From Bacillus changyiensis (GTDB lineage Bacteria > Bacillota > Bacilli > Bacillales > Bacillaceae): a DNA stretch of 64,000 nucleotides. The notes beneath the pieces are model-generated. The model was not told the DNA's origin and searched no databases. It saw only the letters and a program-made list of their open reading frames with translations. The first letter of the stretch is position 1. The number at the start of each line of letters is the position of its first letter. This document shows positions 20,177 through 28,849 of the stretch, piece after piece. The stretch lies in contig NZ_JAQFWW010000005.1 in assembly GCF_027706145.1 (NCBI RefSeq), positions 62,001 to 126,000 of the forward strand, in the 5' to 3' direction. The translations under genes and the position numbers were made by a program.

Positions 20177-21036
20177 TCATGGTCACCTCCCTTTTGATGA
20201 ATGTCCAAAATAAGACGAAGCGTTTTTTTCATGTCAGCTCTATGAACAACGGAATCAAGCTGACCGTGTTTCAATAAAAATTCAGCTGTCTGAAAATCTT
20301 CAGGTAGCTCTTCGCGAATCGTTTGTTCAATAATTCGCCGACCAGCAAAACCGATCAGTGCACCTGGTTCCGCAAGGTTGTAGTCGCCGAGAGAAGCAAA
20401 GCTTGCAGAAACTCCCCCTGTTGTCGGATGGGTCATGACTGAAATCATGAGGCCACTTTCTTCACTGAATAGTTTTAATGCTGAGCTTGTTTTTGCCATC
20501 TGCATCAAACTGAGAAGCCCTTCTTGCATTCTCGCTCCTCCTGAAGCGGTAAAAATGATAAAAGGAATTTTTTCTTCCCTTGCCTTTTCAATTGCTAATG
20601 TGATTTTTTCTCCTACAACTGACCCCATGCTTCCCATTCTAAAGGTCGAATCCATCACAGCAACAACGGCTGGCAAGCCTTCAATTGTTCCTTTACCAGT
20701 CACAACTGCTTCATTTAAAGCCGTCTTCTTGCGGTCACTTTCCAATTTTTCCATATATCCCGGAAATTGAAGTGGATTTTCTGAAATCATGTCTTGATTA
20801 AACTCTTCAAATGATTGATCATCAAGAATACTTTTGATTCTTTGCTTTGCATTCATTTGAAAGTGATGTCCGCAATTTATGCAGACTCTTAAATTTTTAT
20901 CCAGCTCTTTTGTGAGCATAATTTTTTTACAATCAGGACATTTTGTCATGATGCCTTCCGGTACATCCTGCATGACTTTTTCCGCAGGAACAGAAGCGTA
21001 TTTTTTCTTCTTTTTACTAAATATATCCTTTAACAA
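20161..21036 (-). CDS. accD: Acetyl-CoA carboxylase carboxyltransferase subunit beta
   Basis: A 291-residue protein with an N-terminal zinc ribbon C-x2-C-x15-C-x2-C (CPDC near residue 34 and CINC near 53) that covers the active site. The carboxyltransferase domain follows, with [21 protein letters not shown] and the [28 protein letters not shown] segment. The start codon is TTG at 21036, 5 bases after GGGAGGTAA; no ATG is available nearby. It is first in accD-accA. Confidence 0.97.
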   Translation of the reverse strand: MLKDIFSKKKKKYASVPAEKVMQDVPEGIMTKCPDCKKIMLTKELDKNLRVCINCGHHFQMNAKQRIKSILDDQSFEEFNQDMISENPLQFPGYMEKLESDRKKTALNEAVVTGKGTIEGLPAVVAVMDSTFRMGSMGSVVGEKITLAIEKAREEKIPFIIFTASGGARMQEGLLSLMQMAKTSSALKLFSEESGLMISVMTHPTTGGVSASFASLGDYNLAEPGALIGFAGRRIIEQTIREELPEDFQTAEFLLKHGQLDSVVHRADMKKTLRLILDIHQKGGDHEWLEN

Positions 21037-21302
21037 ACGATTACCTCCCTTTTCTGAAGGGTTTCTTCAAATATGCCTGTCCTGGTTTTTTAACTAGGAA
21101 CTACACTATACCGAAACTATTGTACTTTTTTTGTCAAACGGTGTCATCCTCCATTCGACATTTTTTAATCGGCAAATACGTCATGAAGGTTACAGAGTTA
21201 ATCCTGATAAATTGATATATAAGCCTTGGCAACGAATACAAAACCCTGTAAAACAAATAAAAAAAAAATTAATTTAAATCGCGAATCGTGATATTTGAGA
21301 AA
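21037..21302. other. Gene-free region between ytsJ and accD
   Basis: No gene is seen. On the minus strand the sequence GTAGTTCCTAGTTAAAA near 21090-21107 loosely resembles a FapR operator, but the symmetry is poor. The rest is AT-rich and should hold the accDA promoter, which I cannot place with confidence. Confidence 0.3.
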
Positions 21303-21342
21303 CAGCGCGTAATGACTCTTGAATTTAAATCATCACGCGCTG
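21303..21342 (-). terminator. Terminator-like hairpin after ytsJ
   Basis: CAGCGCGTGATGA pairs with TCATTACGCGCTG (13 bp, one G-U) over a 14-base loop and is followed by only TTTCTC on the minus strand. Confidence 0.7.
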
Positions 21343-21373
21343 ATGAGAATATAATGATCAATAATAAGAGCTA

Positions 21374-22609
21374 TTACTTTTCACCTATAACGGCAAGTCT
21401 TCTCGTTTTTTCAGCCACTTCATCAGGGTTTACATCAATTCTTGCCACACCTGTTTCCATAGCCGCTTTGGCAACAGCACTTGCAACTGCCGGGGCAACC
21501 CTTGGATCAAATGGAGCAGGAATGACATATTCAGGACTCAACTCTTGATCTGAAACAAGTGATGCAATTGCTTCAACAGCAGCAATTTTCATCTCTTCGT
21601 TGATATGTGTCGCTCGAGCATCTAGGGCACCACGGAAAATACCTGGGAAAGCAAGCACATTGTTTACTTGATTGGGAAAATCAGAACGTCCAGTACCAAC
21701 AACACTAGCACCCGCTGCGTGCGCTTCAGCAGGCATAATTTCTGGATTTGGATTTGCCATGGCAAAAATAATTGGCTGGTCAGCCATTTCCCCAACCATT
21801 TCTTTTGTTAGAGCTCCTTCAACGGAAACACCGATAAAAACATCGGCACCCTTAATCACGTCTTTGAGTGATCCTTCAATTCGATTTTTATTTGTATATT
21901 TTGCAACTTCTGCTTTCACGGCATTCATACCTATTGGACGACCTTCATAAATCGCGCCTTTTGTGTCACACATAATGATATCTCTAACACCAAAATGGTA
22001 GAGCAGCTTAATAATCGCAATTCCTGCTGCACCTGCACCGTTTGCCACAACTTTAACAGAAGACATCGATTTACCAGACAGTTTAAGCGCATTAACCAGT
22101 CCAGCCACGGTAACAATCGCAGTCCCATGTTGATCATCGTGAAAAACTGGAATCTTCGCTTCTTTTTTGAGACGTTCCTCAATCACAAAACAATTCGGAG
22201 CTGCTATGTCTTCAAGATTGACCCCGCCAAAAGTCGGTTCGAGAAGTTTAACAGTTTCAACTATTTGATTGACATCTGATGTATTTAAACAAATTGGAAA
22301 AGCGTCAACTCCCGCAAAACTTTTAAAGAGAACTGCTTTTCCTTCCATGACAGGCAATGCTGCTTCAGGTCCGATATTCCCCAGACCGAGAACAGCAGTA
22401 CCATCAGATACAACTGCTACCATGTTTCCCTTCATGGTATAATCATATACTTTGCTGTTATCATCATATATGACTTTACAGGGCTCAGCTACGCCGGGAG
22501 AGTAGGCGAGACTTAAGTCGTCCGCGTTTCGAACCTGTACTTTTGATTTTGATTCCAATTTGCCTTGGTTAACTTTGTGCATATGTAGTGCATTTTCTTT
22601 CAATGACAT
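21374..22609 (-). CDS. ytsJ: NADP-dependent malic enzyme YtsJ
   Basis: Malic enzyme decarboxylates malate to pyruvate with NADPH production. The short bacterial form (411 residues) shows the catalytic Tyr in SLAYSPGVAEPC. The metal-binding acids are in FGGVNLEDIAAPNCF and PVFHDDQHGTAIVT, the nucleotide loop GAGAAGIAI is near 190, and the segment FAMANPNPEI is present. No fused phosphotransacetylase domain is present. It lies between dnaE and accDA, as in B. subtilis, and could supply NADPH and pyruvate close to fatty-acid synthesis. Paralogue identity (YtsJ rather than MaeA or MalS) rests on context and length. Confidence 0.95.
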   Translation of the reverse strand: MSLKENALHMHKVNQGKLESKSKVQVRNADDLSLAYSPGVAEPCKVIYDDNSKVYDYTMKGNMVAVVSDGTAVLGLGNIGPEAALPVMEGKAVLFKSFAGVDAFPICLNTSDVNQIVETVKLLEPTFGGVNLEDIAAPNCFVIEERLKKEAKIPVFHDDQHGTAIVTVAGLVNALKLSGKSMSSVKVVANGAGAAGIAIIKLLYHFGVRDIIMCDTKGAIYEGRPIGMNAVKAEVAKYTNKNRIEGSLKDVIKGADVFIGVSVEGALTKEMVGEMADQPIIFAMANPNPEIMPAEAHAAGASVVGTGRSDFPNQVNNVLAFPGIFRGALDARATHINEEMKIAAVEAIASLVSDQELSPEYVIPAPFDPRVAPAVASAVAKAAMETGVARIDVNPDEVAEKTRRLAVIGEK

Positions 22610-22732
22610 GTGAATAACACTCCTTCAAGGGGCAATTTTGTTTTGCTGATTAAGATTCTTTTCAGGCAAACAATAGAATCTTAAGAATGATACCATAATT
22701 TAAGGTTTTTTTTATGACCGAAGCTGTTTATT

Positions 22733-25700
22733 TTATGTTCGTATAACGACATTTTTTTCACCAACAACACTTTTCAACCGATAGAGGACAGCATGCTCAG
22801 CCTTTATATAATAGGCTGGAGGGAGTTTCATTGTTTGTTTTTTCTTTTCATAGTAAATATAGACCTCAGTCTCACCATGATGTTCCAGTAAAACCTTGCT
22901 AAGGTTTCCCAAAATCTCTTGAGTATGCTGACTTTCTTCGACTTTTATATAAACAGCAGGTTGCTTCTCTTTATACAGTGAGTCAATTAAGGTAGCTTTT
23001 TGGATAATGAACTGAAGCTTTTCATTTCTTGTTTCAAGTCGGCCCTCAGCATAAAGAGAAACCCCTTCTTCCAATACTTGAGAAAACTGTCTGAGCTGAT
23101 CTGGAAAAACAACCGCTTCAATTTCCCCACTTTCATCACTCAATTCCAAAAAAGCCATCGATTGTCCAGCTCTTGTCCGAATCGTTTTCATTTTAGTCAA
23201 AAGAGCACCGAGAGTGACTTTCTTTTGGTTGAATTCTTTTAGGATCATGATAGGTCGTGCACCACGATGATTTAATAAATCGCGATGAACGGTCAAAGGA
23301 TGATTCGAAAAATAAATCCCAAGTGTTTCCTTTTCATGAGCAAGAAGATCAACGAGCGGTATTTCTTCGACAGAGGCATATTTGGGCTTTATACTGATTG
23401 TTTCATCAAGAAAAAATCCGAGCTGTTCATTGTCATCAGCAAACAATTCAGCATGTTCCAAAGCGATGTCTACTGAAGCAAGCAATGTCGCACGATTTTC
23501 TCCAAATTCATCCATTGCACCAGCAAATATTAATGTCTCTATCGTTTTTCGATTCACGCTTTTCACAGATGTTCTAACACAAAAATCAAATAGATCAATG
23601 AACGGTTTCTCTTTTCTTGCTTTGTAGATTTCTTTTACAGCAGCTAGTCCAACACCTTTGATAGCTCTTAAACTATAACGAACTGCACCGTTTTCTATAA
23701 GAAAAGGGTAACCACTTTTATTGATCGAAGGTCCTAGGATCTTCAATCCTTTTCCTTTTGCCTCATAGATATATTGAGCCAATTTATCCTCATTACCGAT
23801 CGCACTTGTTAGCAATCCGCACATGAAGTACAAAGGAAATTGGGCTTTTAAATAAGCAAGCTGAAATCCAATCATACTGTAAGCGACCGCGTGACTCCGA
23901 TTAAACCCGTAGTTAGCAAACTTAACAATTAAATCATACACTTGATTTGCTGATAATTGAGAATATCCTTTTTTTAGACACCCTTTTATAAAATGATTTC
24001 TCTCTGTATCAAGGATTTCCTTGTTTTTTTTACTAACCGCTCTCCTCAGAAGATCAGCTTCTCCCAATCTAAAGCCTGCCATTTGCGAAGCAATCATCAT
24101 AATTTGTTCCTGATAGACGATGACACCATATGTATCTTTTAAAATGTCTGTCAGATCTTCATGTGGGTATTGTATCGGTGCTTGACCATGCTTTCTCTTA
24201 ATATATAGCGGAATATTTTCCATTGGTCCTGGCCTGTATAACGCATTGACAGCTACAATATCCTCTAAATTGTTTGGTTTCAGTTTTTGCAAAACATTTC
24301 TCATCCCTGCTGATTCTAGCTGAAAGACCCCTGTCGTATCTCCTACCGACAAAAGTTCAAACGTTTGCTTGTCGTTATAGGAAAGCTGTGAGAAATCAAT
24401 TTTGATCCGTTCTTTCTTTTCAATCAGTGTTTTAATAGAATCGATCAAAGTTAAATTGCGCAAACCTAGAAAGTCCATTTTCAGAAGTCCTAACTCCTCA
24501 AGATAGCTCATGGAATACTGTGTTAAATAGATGCCTTCATGACCTTCTTGTATGGGAACAATATTGGTTAGCGGCTCTTCGCTTAACACAACGCCTGCGG
24601 CATGTACAGATGTATGCCGCGGCAAGCCTTCGATTTTTTGGGCTACCTCAAATATGGTCTGAAGCCGCTTTGACTCACTAAGCCGTTTGGCAAACTCAGG
24701 AGAAAGATCTTTTGCCTGTCTCAAAGTGACCCCAGGTTTAGAAGGAATCAGCTTTGCTAACTGATCGGCTTCTTTCGGACTAATGCCCATTACCCTACCG
24801 GTATCTCTAAATGCGGCTTTTGCAGCCAATGTACCAAACGTAATGATTTGTGCGACATGAAGAGCACCATATTTATTTTTCACATACTGAATGATTTCGT
24901 CTCTTCTTGTGTCAGGAAAATCGATATCAATATCAGGCATACTAATCCGTTCAGGATTTAAAAATCGTTCAAACAACAGTTTATGTTTGATCGGATCAAC
25001 ATCGGTAATAAACAGCGTATATGCAACAAGTGAACCTGCTGCAGACCCACGGCCTGGCCCCGTGATGATCCCATTATCATGTGCGTACTTCATAAAATCC
25101 CAGACGATTAAAAAATAGTCACTGAATGCCATCCTCTTTATTATAGCAAGTTCATATTCAAGCCGCTCAATATATTCCTTTGAAGGAGCGGAAAATCGCT
25201 TTGAAAGCCCTGAAAAACAAAGCTCTTTTAAAAATGAATCGGGATTTTTGCTAGATGGGGTAGGATATTTAGGAAGTCGTGTCTGCCCAAGGCTTAGATC
25301 AATATGACATTGTTGTGCAATCTTTACCGAATTCTCTATAGCATCTGGTTGAGTGCGGTAAATGTTGAACATTTCATCGATCGGCTTTAAATCAAGATTG
25401 AGGTCATCATCACTAGCCACCTGGCTTTCGTCAAGTTTCTCCCCTTCTTTAATCGCTTTTAAACAAGCGTATGCCAACACATCCTCTTTTTCAATATAGC
25501 GGACATCTCCAGTGGCGACGATTGGAATGCCTGTTTGAGTGGATAGTTCAAGAATACGCTCTGAAAGAAGAGAGTCTCCTTTATATGGCTGATAAGACAA
25601 ATAAAAGTTTTCTTCCCCAAACAGGTTTTGATAGCGGAAAGCAACATCTTCCGCTTCTTCAATTCGTCCATCTTTTAAGAGAGTCTCAACATATCCCGCC

Positions 25701-26083
25701 CCACCTGTTGTTAGAGCAATAATATCTTCAGCATAACTTTTTAGCCATTTTTCTTTTATACCTGCTTTTGATTTTGACTGAAGCACACTACTAATTTTCA
25801 GTAAGTTTTTATATCCTCTATTCGTTTTTGCCAAAAGAACAAGAGGATATGCGAGATGTTCTTTTTCATCTGCTAAAACGGTGGCTGTTAACCCGATAAT
25901 CGGCTTGATTCCACGTTTTTGGCACGCTTTATAAAATTCAACCGCACCGTACATGACTTGATCATCAGTCAGCGCAATTGCATGATAACCCAGCTTTTCT
26001 GCACTGGCTGCAAGATCTTCTACGGATGCTGCACTATGTAATAAACTATAGCCGCTATGTACTTTCAGGTGAACAAAAGACAT
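22733..26083 (-). CDS. dnaE: DNA polymerase III alpha subunit DnaE
   Basis: DnaE extends RNA primers before hand-off to PolC at the Bacillus replication fork. At 1116 residues it has an N-terminal PHP domain (HLKVHSGYSLLHSA) and the polymerase catalytic motif PDIDIDFPD near residue 380. The fingers contain RHTSVHAAGVVLS and VNALYRPGPMENIP, and the helix-hairpin-helix contains GVGLAAVKEI near 835. A C-terminal OB fold begins KKVTLGALLT. The frame is open to 26173, but the ATG at 26083 (MSFVHLKV) follows AAGGGGTGG and matches the family length. Confidence 0.97.
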   Translation of the reverse strand: MSFVHLKVHSGYSLLHSAASVEDLAASAEKLGYHAIALTDDQVMYGAVEFYKACQKRGIKPIIGLTATVLADEKEHLAYPLVLLAKTNRGYKNLLKISSVLQSKSKAGIKEKWLKSYAEDIIALTTGGAGYVETLLKDGRIEEAEDVAFRYQNLFGEENFYLSYQPYKGDSLLSERILELSTQTGIPIVATGDVRYIEKEDVLAYACLKAIKEGEKLDESQVASDDDLNLDLKPIDEMFNIYRTQPDAIENSVKIAQQCHIDLSLGQTRLPKYPTPSSKNPDSFLKELCFSGLSKRFSAPSKEYIERLEYELAIIKRMAFSDYFLIVWDFMKYAHDNGIITGPGRGSAAGSLVAYTLFITDVDPIKHKLLFERFLNPERISMPDIDIDFPDTRRDEIIQYVKNKYGALHVAQIITFGTLAAKAAFRDTGRVMGISPKEADQLAKLIPSKPGVTLRQAKDLSPEFAKRLSESKRLQTIFEVAQKIEGLPRHTSVHAAGVVLSEEPLTNIVPIQEGHEGIYLTQYSMSYLEELGLLKMDFLGLRNLTLIDSIKTLIEKKERIKIDFSQLSYNDKQTFELLSVGDTTGVFQLESAGMRNVLQKLKPNNLEDIVAVNALYRPGPMENIPLYIKRKHGQAPIQYPHEDLTDILKDTYGVIVYQEQIMMIASQMAGFRLGEADLLRRAVSKKNKEILDTERNHFIKGCLKKGYSQLSANQVYDLIVKFANYGFNRSHAVAYSMIGFQLAYLKAQFPLYFMCGLLTSAIGNEDKLAQYIYEAKGKGLKILGPSINKSGYPFLIENGAVRYSLRAIKGVGLAAVKEIYKARKEKPFIDLFDFCVRTSVKSVNRKTIETLIFAGAMDEFGENRATLLASVDIALEHAELFADDNEQLGFFLDETISIKPKYASVEEIPLVDLLAHEKETLGIYFSNHPLTVHRDLLNHRGARPIMILKEFNQKKVTLGALLTKMKTIRTRAGQSMAFLELSDESGEIEAVVFPDQLRQFSQVLEEGVSLYAEGRLETRNEKLQFIIQKATLIDSLYKEKQPAVYIKVEESQHTQEILGNLSKVLLEHHGETEVYIYYEKKKQTMKLPPAYYIKAEHAVLYRLKSVVGEKNVVIRT

Positions 26084-26220
26084 TCTGCCACCCCTTCCTT
26101 TTTCAAACATCTCTTTTATTATATGATGTGAATGCTGAAGAAACAAATGTTCTTTTTTTCTAAAACCAATCATACTTGTCCTTGATTGTCCATATCATAA
26201 TGGAAGGTGAGGTGATCGGA

Positions 26221-26562
26221 ATGGACCCGGAACAGCCTTTTTTTCCGAATTTTTTCAGTTGTTACTTTATTGCACTTGGTGTTTTGCTTGGTGGTTCGTT
26301 AATTGGTGGAATCGGTGCTTATTTATCTGGACAACCCCCTTTAACAATCATCTCCAGCTTAGCAAACCGGCTTAAGATCTGGGCTTTGGTAGCTGCAATT
26401 GGTGGTACATTTGATGCAGTCTACAGCTTTGAAAGAGGCATTTGGGAAGGAAATACAAGAGATATTGTAAAGCAAATTCTTCTTATTCTTTCAGCAATGG
26501 GAGGCGCGCAAACCGGATTTTTGATCATCAATTGGCTGACACAGGAGCATATTTCCTCATGA
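26221..26562 (+). CDS. ytrH: Sporulation membrane protein YtrH
   Basis: A 113-residue membrane protein with helices at about 12-32, 44-65 and 85-107 and the family patterns GGSLIGGIGAYLSG, KIWALVAAIGGTFD and MGGAQTGFLIINWLTQEHISS. The B. subtilis homologue is a mother-cell sporulation gene (sigma-E). The open frame begins at 26176, but the ATG at 26221 follows GGTGAGGTG, so it is taken as the start. The stop codon overlaps the next start in ATGA, coupling it to ytrI. Confidence 0.88.
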   Translation: MDPEQPFFPNFFSCYFIALGVLLGGSLIGGIGAYLSGQPPLTIISSLANRLKIWALVAAIGGTFDAVYSFERGIWEGNTRDIVKQILLILSAMGGAQTGFLIINWLTQEHISS

Positions 26563-27062
26563 GAATTCCTCCTTATTATCAAAAACCAGGGTGGCAACGT
26601 TTTTTTGCTGGTATGGCATGTGGAGCGATCATCAGTTGGTTTGTGTTTCTATTTACATATGGGACTTTTCAAGAAGAACAGGTCGTCATGATCCGTGAAC
26701 AGAAAGAACGAATTGAAGATTTAAACGAACAGATTACGATTTACCGAGAGGATCTTCATAAACTGAATGAAGATAATAAAAGAAAACTATTAATTCAAAG
26801 TGTTGATGTGAAGCTTATCAATGGAAAACAATATAAATTATCCCAACCTGACAAAATGAACTTTGAAGAGCATATTATGGATAATATTTCAGATGTCATC
26901 ACAAAAGATATTGAGAGTGTATATAAAACAAAAGAACTTTTAAAACGAACAATTGAAAACAAATTATACACGATAAATGACAAAACTTATAAAGCAAGGG
27001 TAACTGACCTAACGATTTACACAAGGCTATCAGTTGAAATCAAAATTTCTTTTTCAAATTAA
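26559..27062 (+). CDS. ytrI: Sporulation membrane protein YtrI
   Basis: A 167-residue protein with a single N-terminal membrane helix (about 17-37) followed by a coiled-coil (about 45-80, rich in Glu, Lys and Leu) and a soluble C-terminal domain. The start ATG at 26559 overlaps the ytrH stop. The layout and position are those of B. subtilis YtrI, which is needed together with YtrH for efficient sporulation. A longer frame starting at 26442 would run inside ytrH and is unlikely to be used. Confidence 0.85.
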   Translation: MRIPPYYQKPGWQRFFAGMACGAIISWFVFLFTYGTFQEEQVVMIREQKERIEDLNEQITIYREDLHKLNEDNKRKLLIQSVDVKLINGKQYKLSQPDKMNFEEHIMDNISDVITKDIESVYKTKELLKRTIENKLYTINDKTYKARVTDLTIYTRLSVEIKISFSN

Positions 27063-27164
27063 ATATGGATTTTTTTTAACGATTTAAAGACATTCGTCGC
27101 TTTTTTCCATATTTTATTTTAAACTGACAGTAAGCGATATATATCTAAAAGGGAGGGAAGCAGA

Positions 27165-27344
27165 ATGTTCGTTTACAGTTATCATCAGCTGGCCAAAGAT
27201 AAAGTCAACCGAATAAAGTCTGGTTATTCCGCTTATGCAGAAACTGAACTTCTCACATCCCTTATCAAAAAAGAATTAGATGCTCAAAACATTGATGTTT
27301 ATGAAGATGTAACAGATTTTGGATCTTGGTTTATACCAGAATAA
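27165..27344 (+). CDS. Small 59-residue protein of unknown function
   Basis: A short gene starting at ATG 27165 with a strong GGGAGGG 6 bases upstream and closed by TAA, then a clear terminator at 27355-27379. The product is soluble and mildly acidic (MFVYSYHQLAKDKVNRIK at the start, DFGSWFIPE at the end), with no membrane segment and no cysteine. It lies between the sporulation genes ytrH-ytrI and the convergent nrnA. B. subtilis has a small ytz-type gene in this neighbourhood, but I cannot name it with confidence. The ribosome site and terminator make it a real gene. Confidence 0.75.
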   Translation: MFVYSYHQLAKDKVNRIKSGYSAYAETELLTSLIKKELDAQNIDVYEDVTDFGSWFIPE

Positions 27345-27354
27345 ACAGGGATGA

Positions 27355-27379
27355 AATCAGAATGATCTGATTATTTTTA
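27355..27379 (+). terminator. Rho-independent terminator after the 59-residue gene
   Basis: AATCAGA pairs with TCTGATT around a 4-base loop (27355-27372), followed by ATTTTTA on the plus strand. Confidence 0.8.
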
Positions 27380-27403
27380 CCCCTTGATTCAATGACTACA
27401 ATG

Positions 27404-27435
27404 GCACAAATAAGAGGGATCCCTCTTATTTGTGC
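27404..27435. terminator. Perfect 32-bp palindrome at the 3' end of nrnA
   Basis: Two 16-base arms (GCACAAATAAGAGGGA and its exact complement) meet with no spacer. The right arm includes the last codons and the stop of nrnA. It lies between convergent genes and may serve as a bidirectional terminator, but neither side has a T run. Confidence 0.5.
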
Positions 27436-28367
27436 TCTTTACATATTTGTTCTAGATCGGCAATCACACGTTCAGCATCATCCCATTCATAAATTGAAGC
27501 ACCAGCGGCAAGCGGGTGACCTCCACCATTGTATTTTTTCGCGATTTCATTGACCTTCGGCCCTTTTGACCGCAATCTTACTCGAATTTGATCAGATTCC
27601 TCCACAAAAAACACCCATGCTTTTATCCCAGAAATATTACCTAATGTATTGACGAGCTGTGATGCTTCAGATGGTGTAATATTGAAGCGATTTAAAATAT
27701 CCTGCCTAATAAAAACCGATGCTACTCCGTTTTCTGTCAAGGAAATATTTTGAAAAATATAACCATTCAACCTCACAACGTCTAGCTTTGTCTCATACAA
27801 TTGATTAAAAAGTGCTTGTGATGAAAAAGGGTATTCAATAAGCTCTCCCGCATACTTCAATGTCTTTTTCGTTGTGTTTGGAAAGAGGAACCGCCCGGTG
27901 TCACCAACAATACCTGCATATATCAATTCTGCACCTTTCACTGGAAGTTTCCACCCTGATTCTTTCCCAGCTAAATAAAGTTCATAAATCATTTCGCTTG
28001 TAGAGCTTGCATTTGTATCGACCCATAAAAGATCACCATATTGATCCTCGTTTGGATGATGATCAATTTTAATCAGCTTGTCACCCAAATGATAGCGGGA
28101 ATCTGAAATTCGTTCTTGATTGGCCGTATCGCAAACAATGACAAGTGCATGATTGTACGTTGAGTCATCAATGACATCTAAAGGATATAAAAATGTCAAC
28201 GATGGATCAGGTGTCCCCACAGCAAAAATTTTTTTTTCAGGATAGGTTTCCCTCAAGATTTCCGTAAGGCCGCATTGAGATCCATAAGCATCTGGGTCAG
28301 GCCTCACATGTCTATGTATAATAATAGTGTCATATAATGATATAGTTCTGATTAATTCAGTTTTCAT
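27426..28367 (-). CDS. nrnA: Bifunctional oligoribonuclease and pAp phosphatase NrnA
   Basis: NrnA degrades 2-5 nucleotide RNA fragments and hydrolyses 3'-phosphoadenosine 5'-phosphate. It is a DHH/DHHA1 phosphoesterase of 313 residues. Metal ligands are in IIIHRHVRPDPDAYGS (15-30), VIVCDTANQ near 80 and the KIDHHPNED (DHH) motif near 100. The DHHA1 motif GGGHPLAAGA is near 285. It replaces Orn, which Bacillus lacks. It is divergent from ytpI and convergent with the 59-residue gene. Confidence 0.95.
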   Translation of the reverse strand: MKTELIRTISLYDTIIIHRHVRPDPDAYGSQCGLTEILRETYPEKKIFAVGTPDPSLTFLYPLDVIDDSTYNHALVIVCDTANQERISDSRYHLGDKLIKIDHHPNEDQYGDLLWVDTNASSTSEMIYELYLAGKESGWKLPVKGAELIYAGIVGDTGRFLFPNTTKKTLKYAGELIEYPFSSQALFNQLYETKLDVVRLNGYIFQNISLTENGVASVFIRQDILNRFNITPSEASQLVNTLGNISGIKAWVFFVEESDQIRVRLRSKGPKVNEIAKKYNGGGHPLAAGASIYEWDDAERVIADLEQICKEHK

Positions 28368-28513
28368 GTTTACACCTTCTTTTTCTTATTATTAACCATT
28401 TAATCATAATCTTTTGTTAGTGGAAAGTGGAAGTAATGACTTTTTATTGTAGAAAGCAAACTCATTTATGTATACAATGGGTTTGTAAAACTTACAATGG
28501 AGGAATGTCGCCC

Positions 28514-28816
28514 ATGCCGTTTTTTGTTTTTTTCATTGTGATTTCAGCGATTTTTTATCTATACTACAAAGTAAAATATGTTCGTACAAAAAGAGCCATT
28601 GAAAAAGAATATTTTTCTGCAAAGTCGAGTATGTGTTTAGGGCTTTTTATTATGTTTTTCGGGACGAATCTGCTGTTATTAAACCGTGACGCTTTAAGTT
28701 CTGGAATTGGGATCATCTTTATTTTGACTGGTATTGGTAGTATGTGGGCTGGGTATAAAGCTTATAAACATTACCTCCCTTTGCTCGCAAAAGAAAACAA
28801 GCGGGAAAATGCCTAA
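28514..28816 (+). CDS. ytpI: YtpI family membrane protein
   Basis: A 100-residue protein with three hydrophobic segments (about 2-17, 38-55 and 61-80) and a short basic C-terminus. The pattern FVIISAIFYLYYKVKYVRTKRAIEKEYFSAKS-like start and its position between nrnA and ytoI match B. subtilis YtpI; its role is unknown. The frame is open from 28427, but the ATG at 28514 has GGAGG 9 bases upstream, and an earlier in-frame ATG lies too close to that site. Confidence 0.8.
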   Translation: MPFFVFFIVISAIFYLYYKVKYVRTKRAIEKEYFSAKSSMCLGLFIMFFGTNLLLLNRDALSSGIGIIFILTGIGSMWAGYKAYKHYLPLLAKENKRENA

Positions 28817-28821
28817 AGCGA

Positions 28822-28849
28822 CAAAAGGGACACGAATTAGCGTCCCTTA
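28822..28849. terminator. Bidirectional terminator between ytpI and ytoI
   Basis: AAGGGAC (28825-28831) pairs with GTCCCTT (28842-28848). On the minus strand TTTTG follows, serving ytoI, whose stop codon is inside the stem. It also lies directly after ytpI. Confidence 0.7.

Noticed and set aside
21090-21107. FapR-like sequence before accD
   Set aside because: The symmetry and spacing deviate from the consensus, and accDA is not a known FapR target in B. subtilis.
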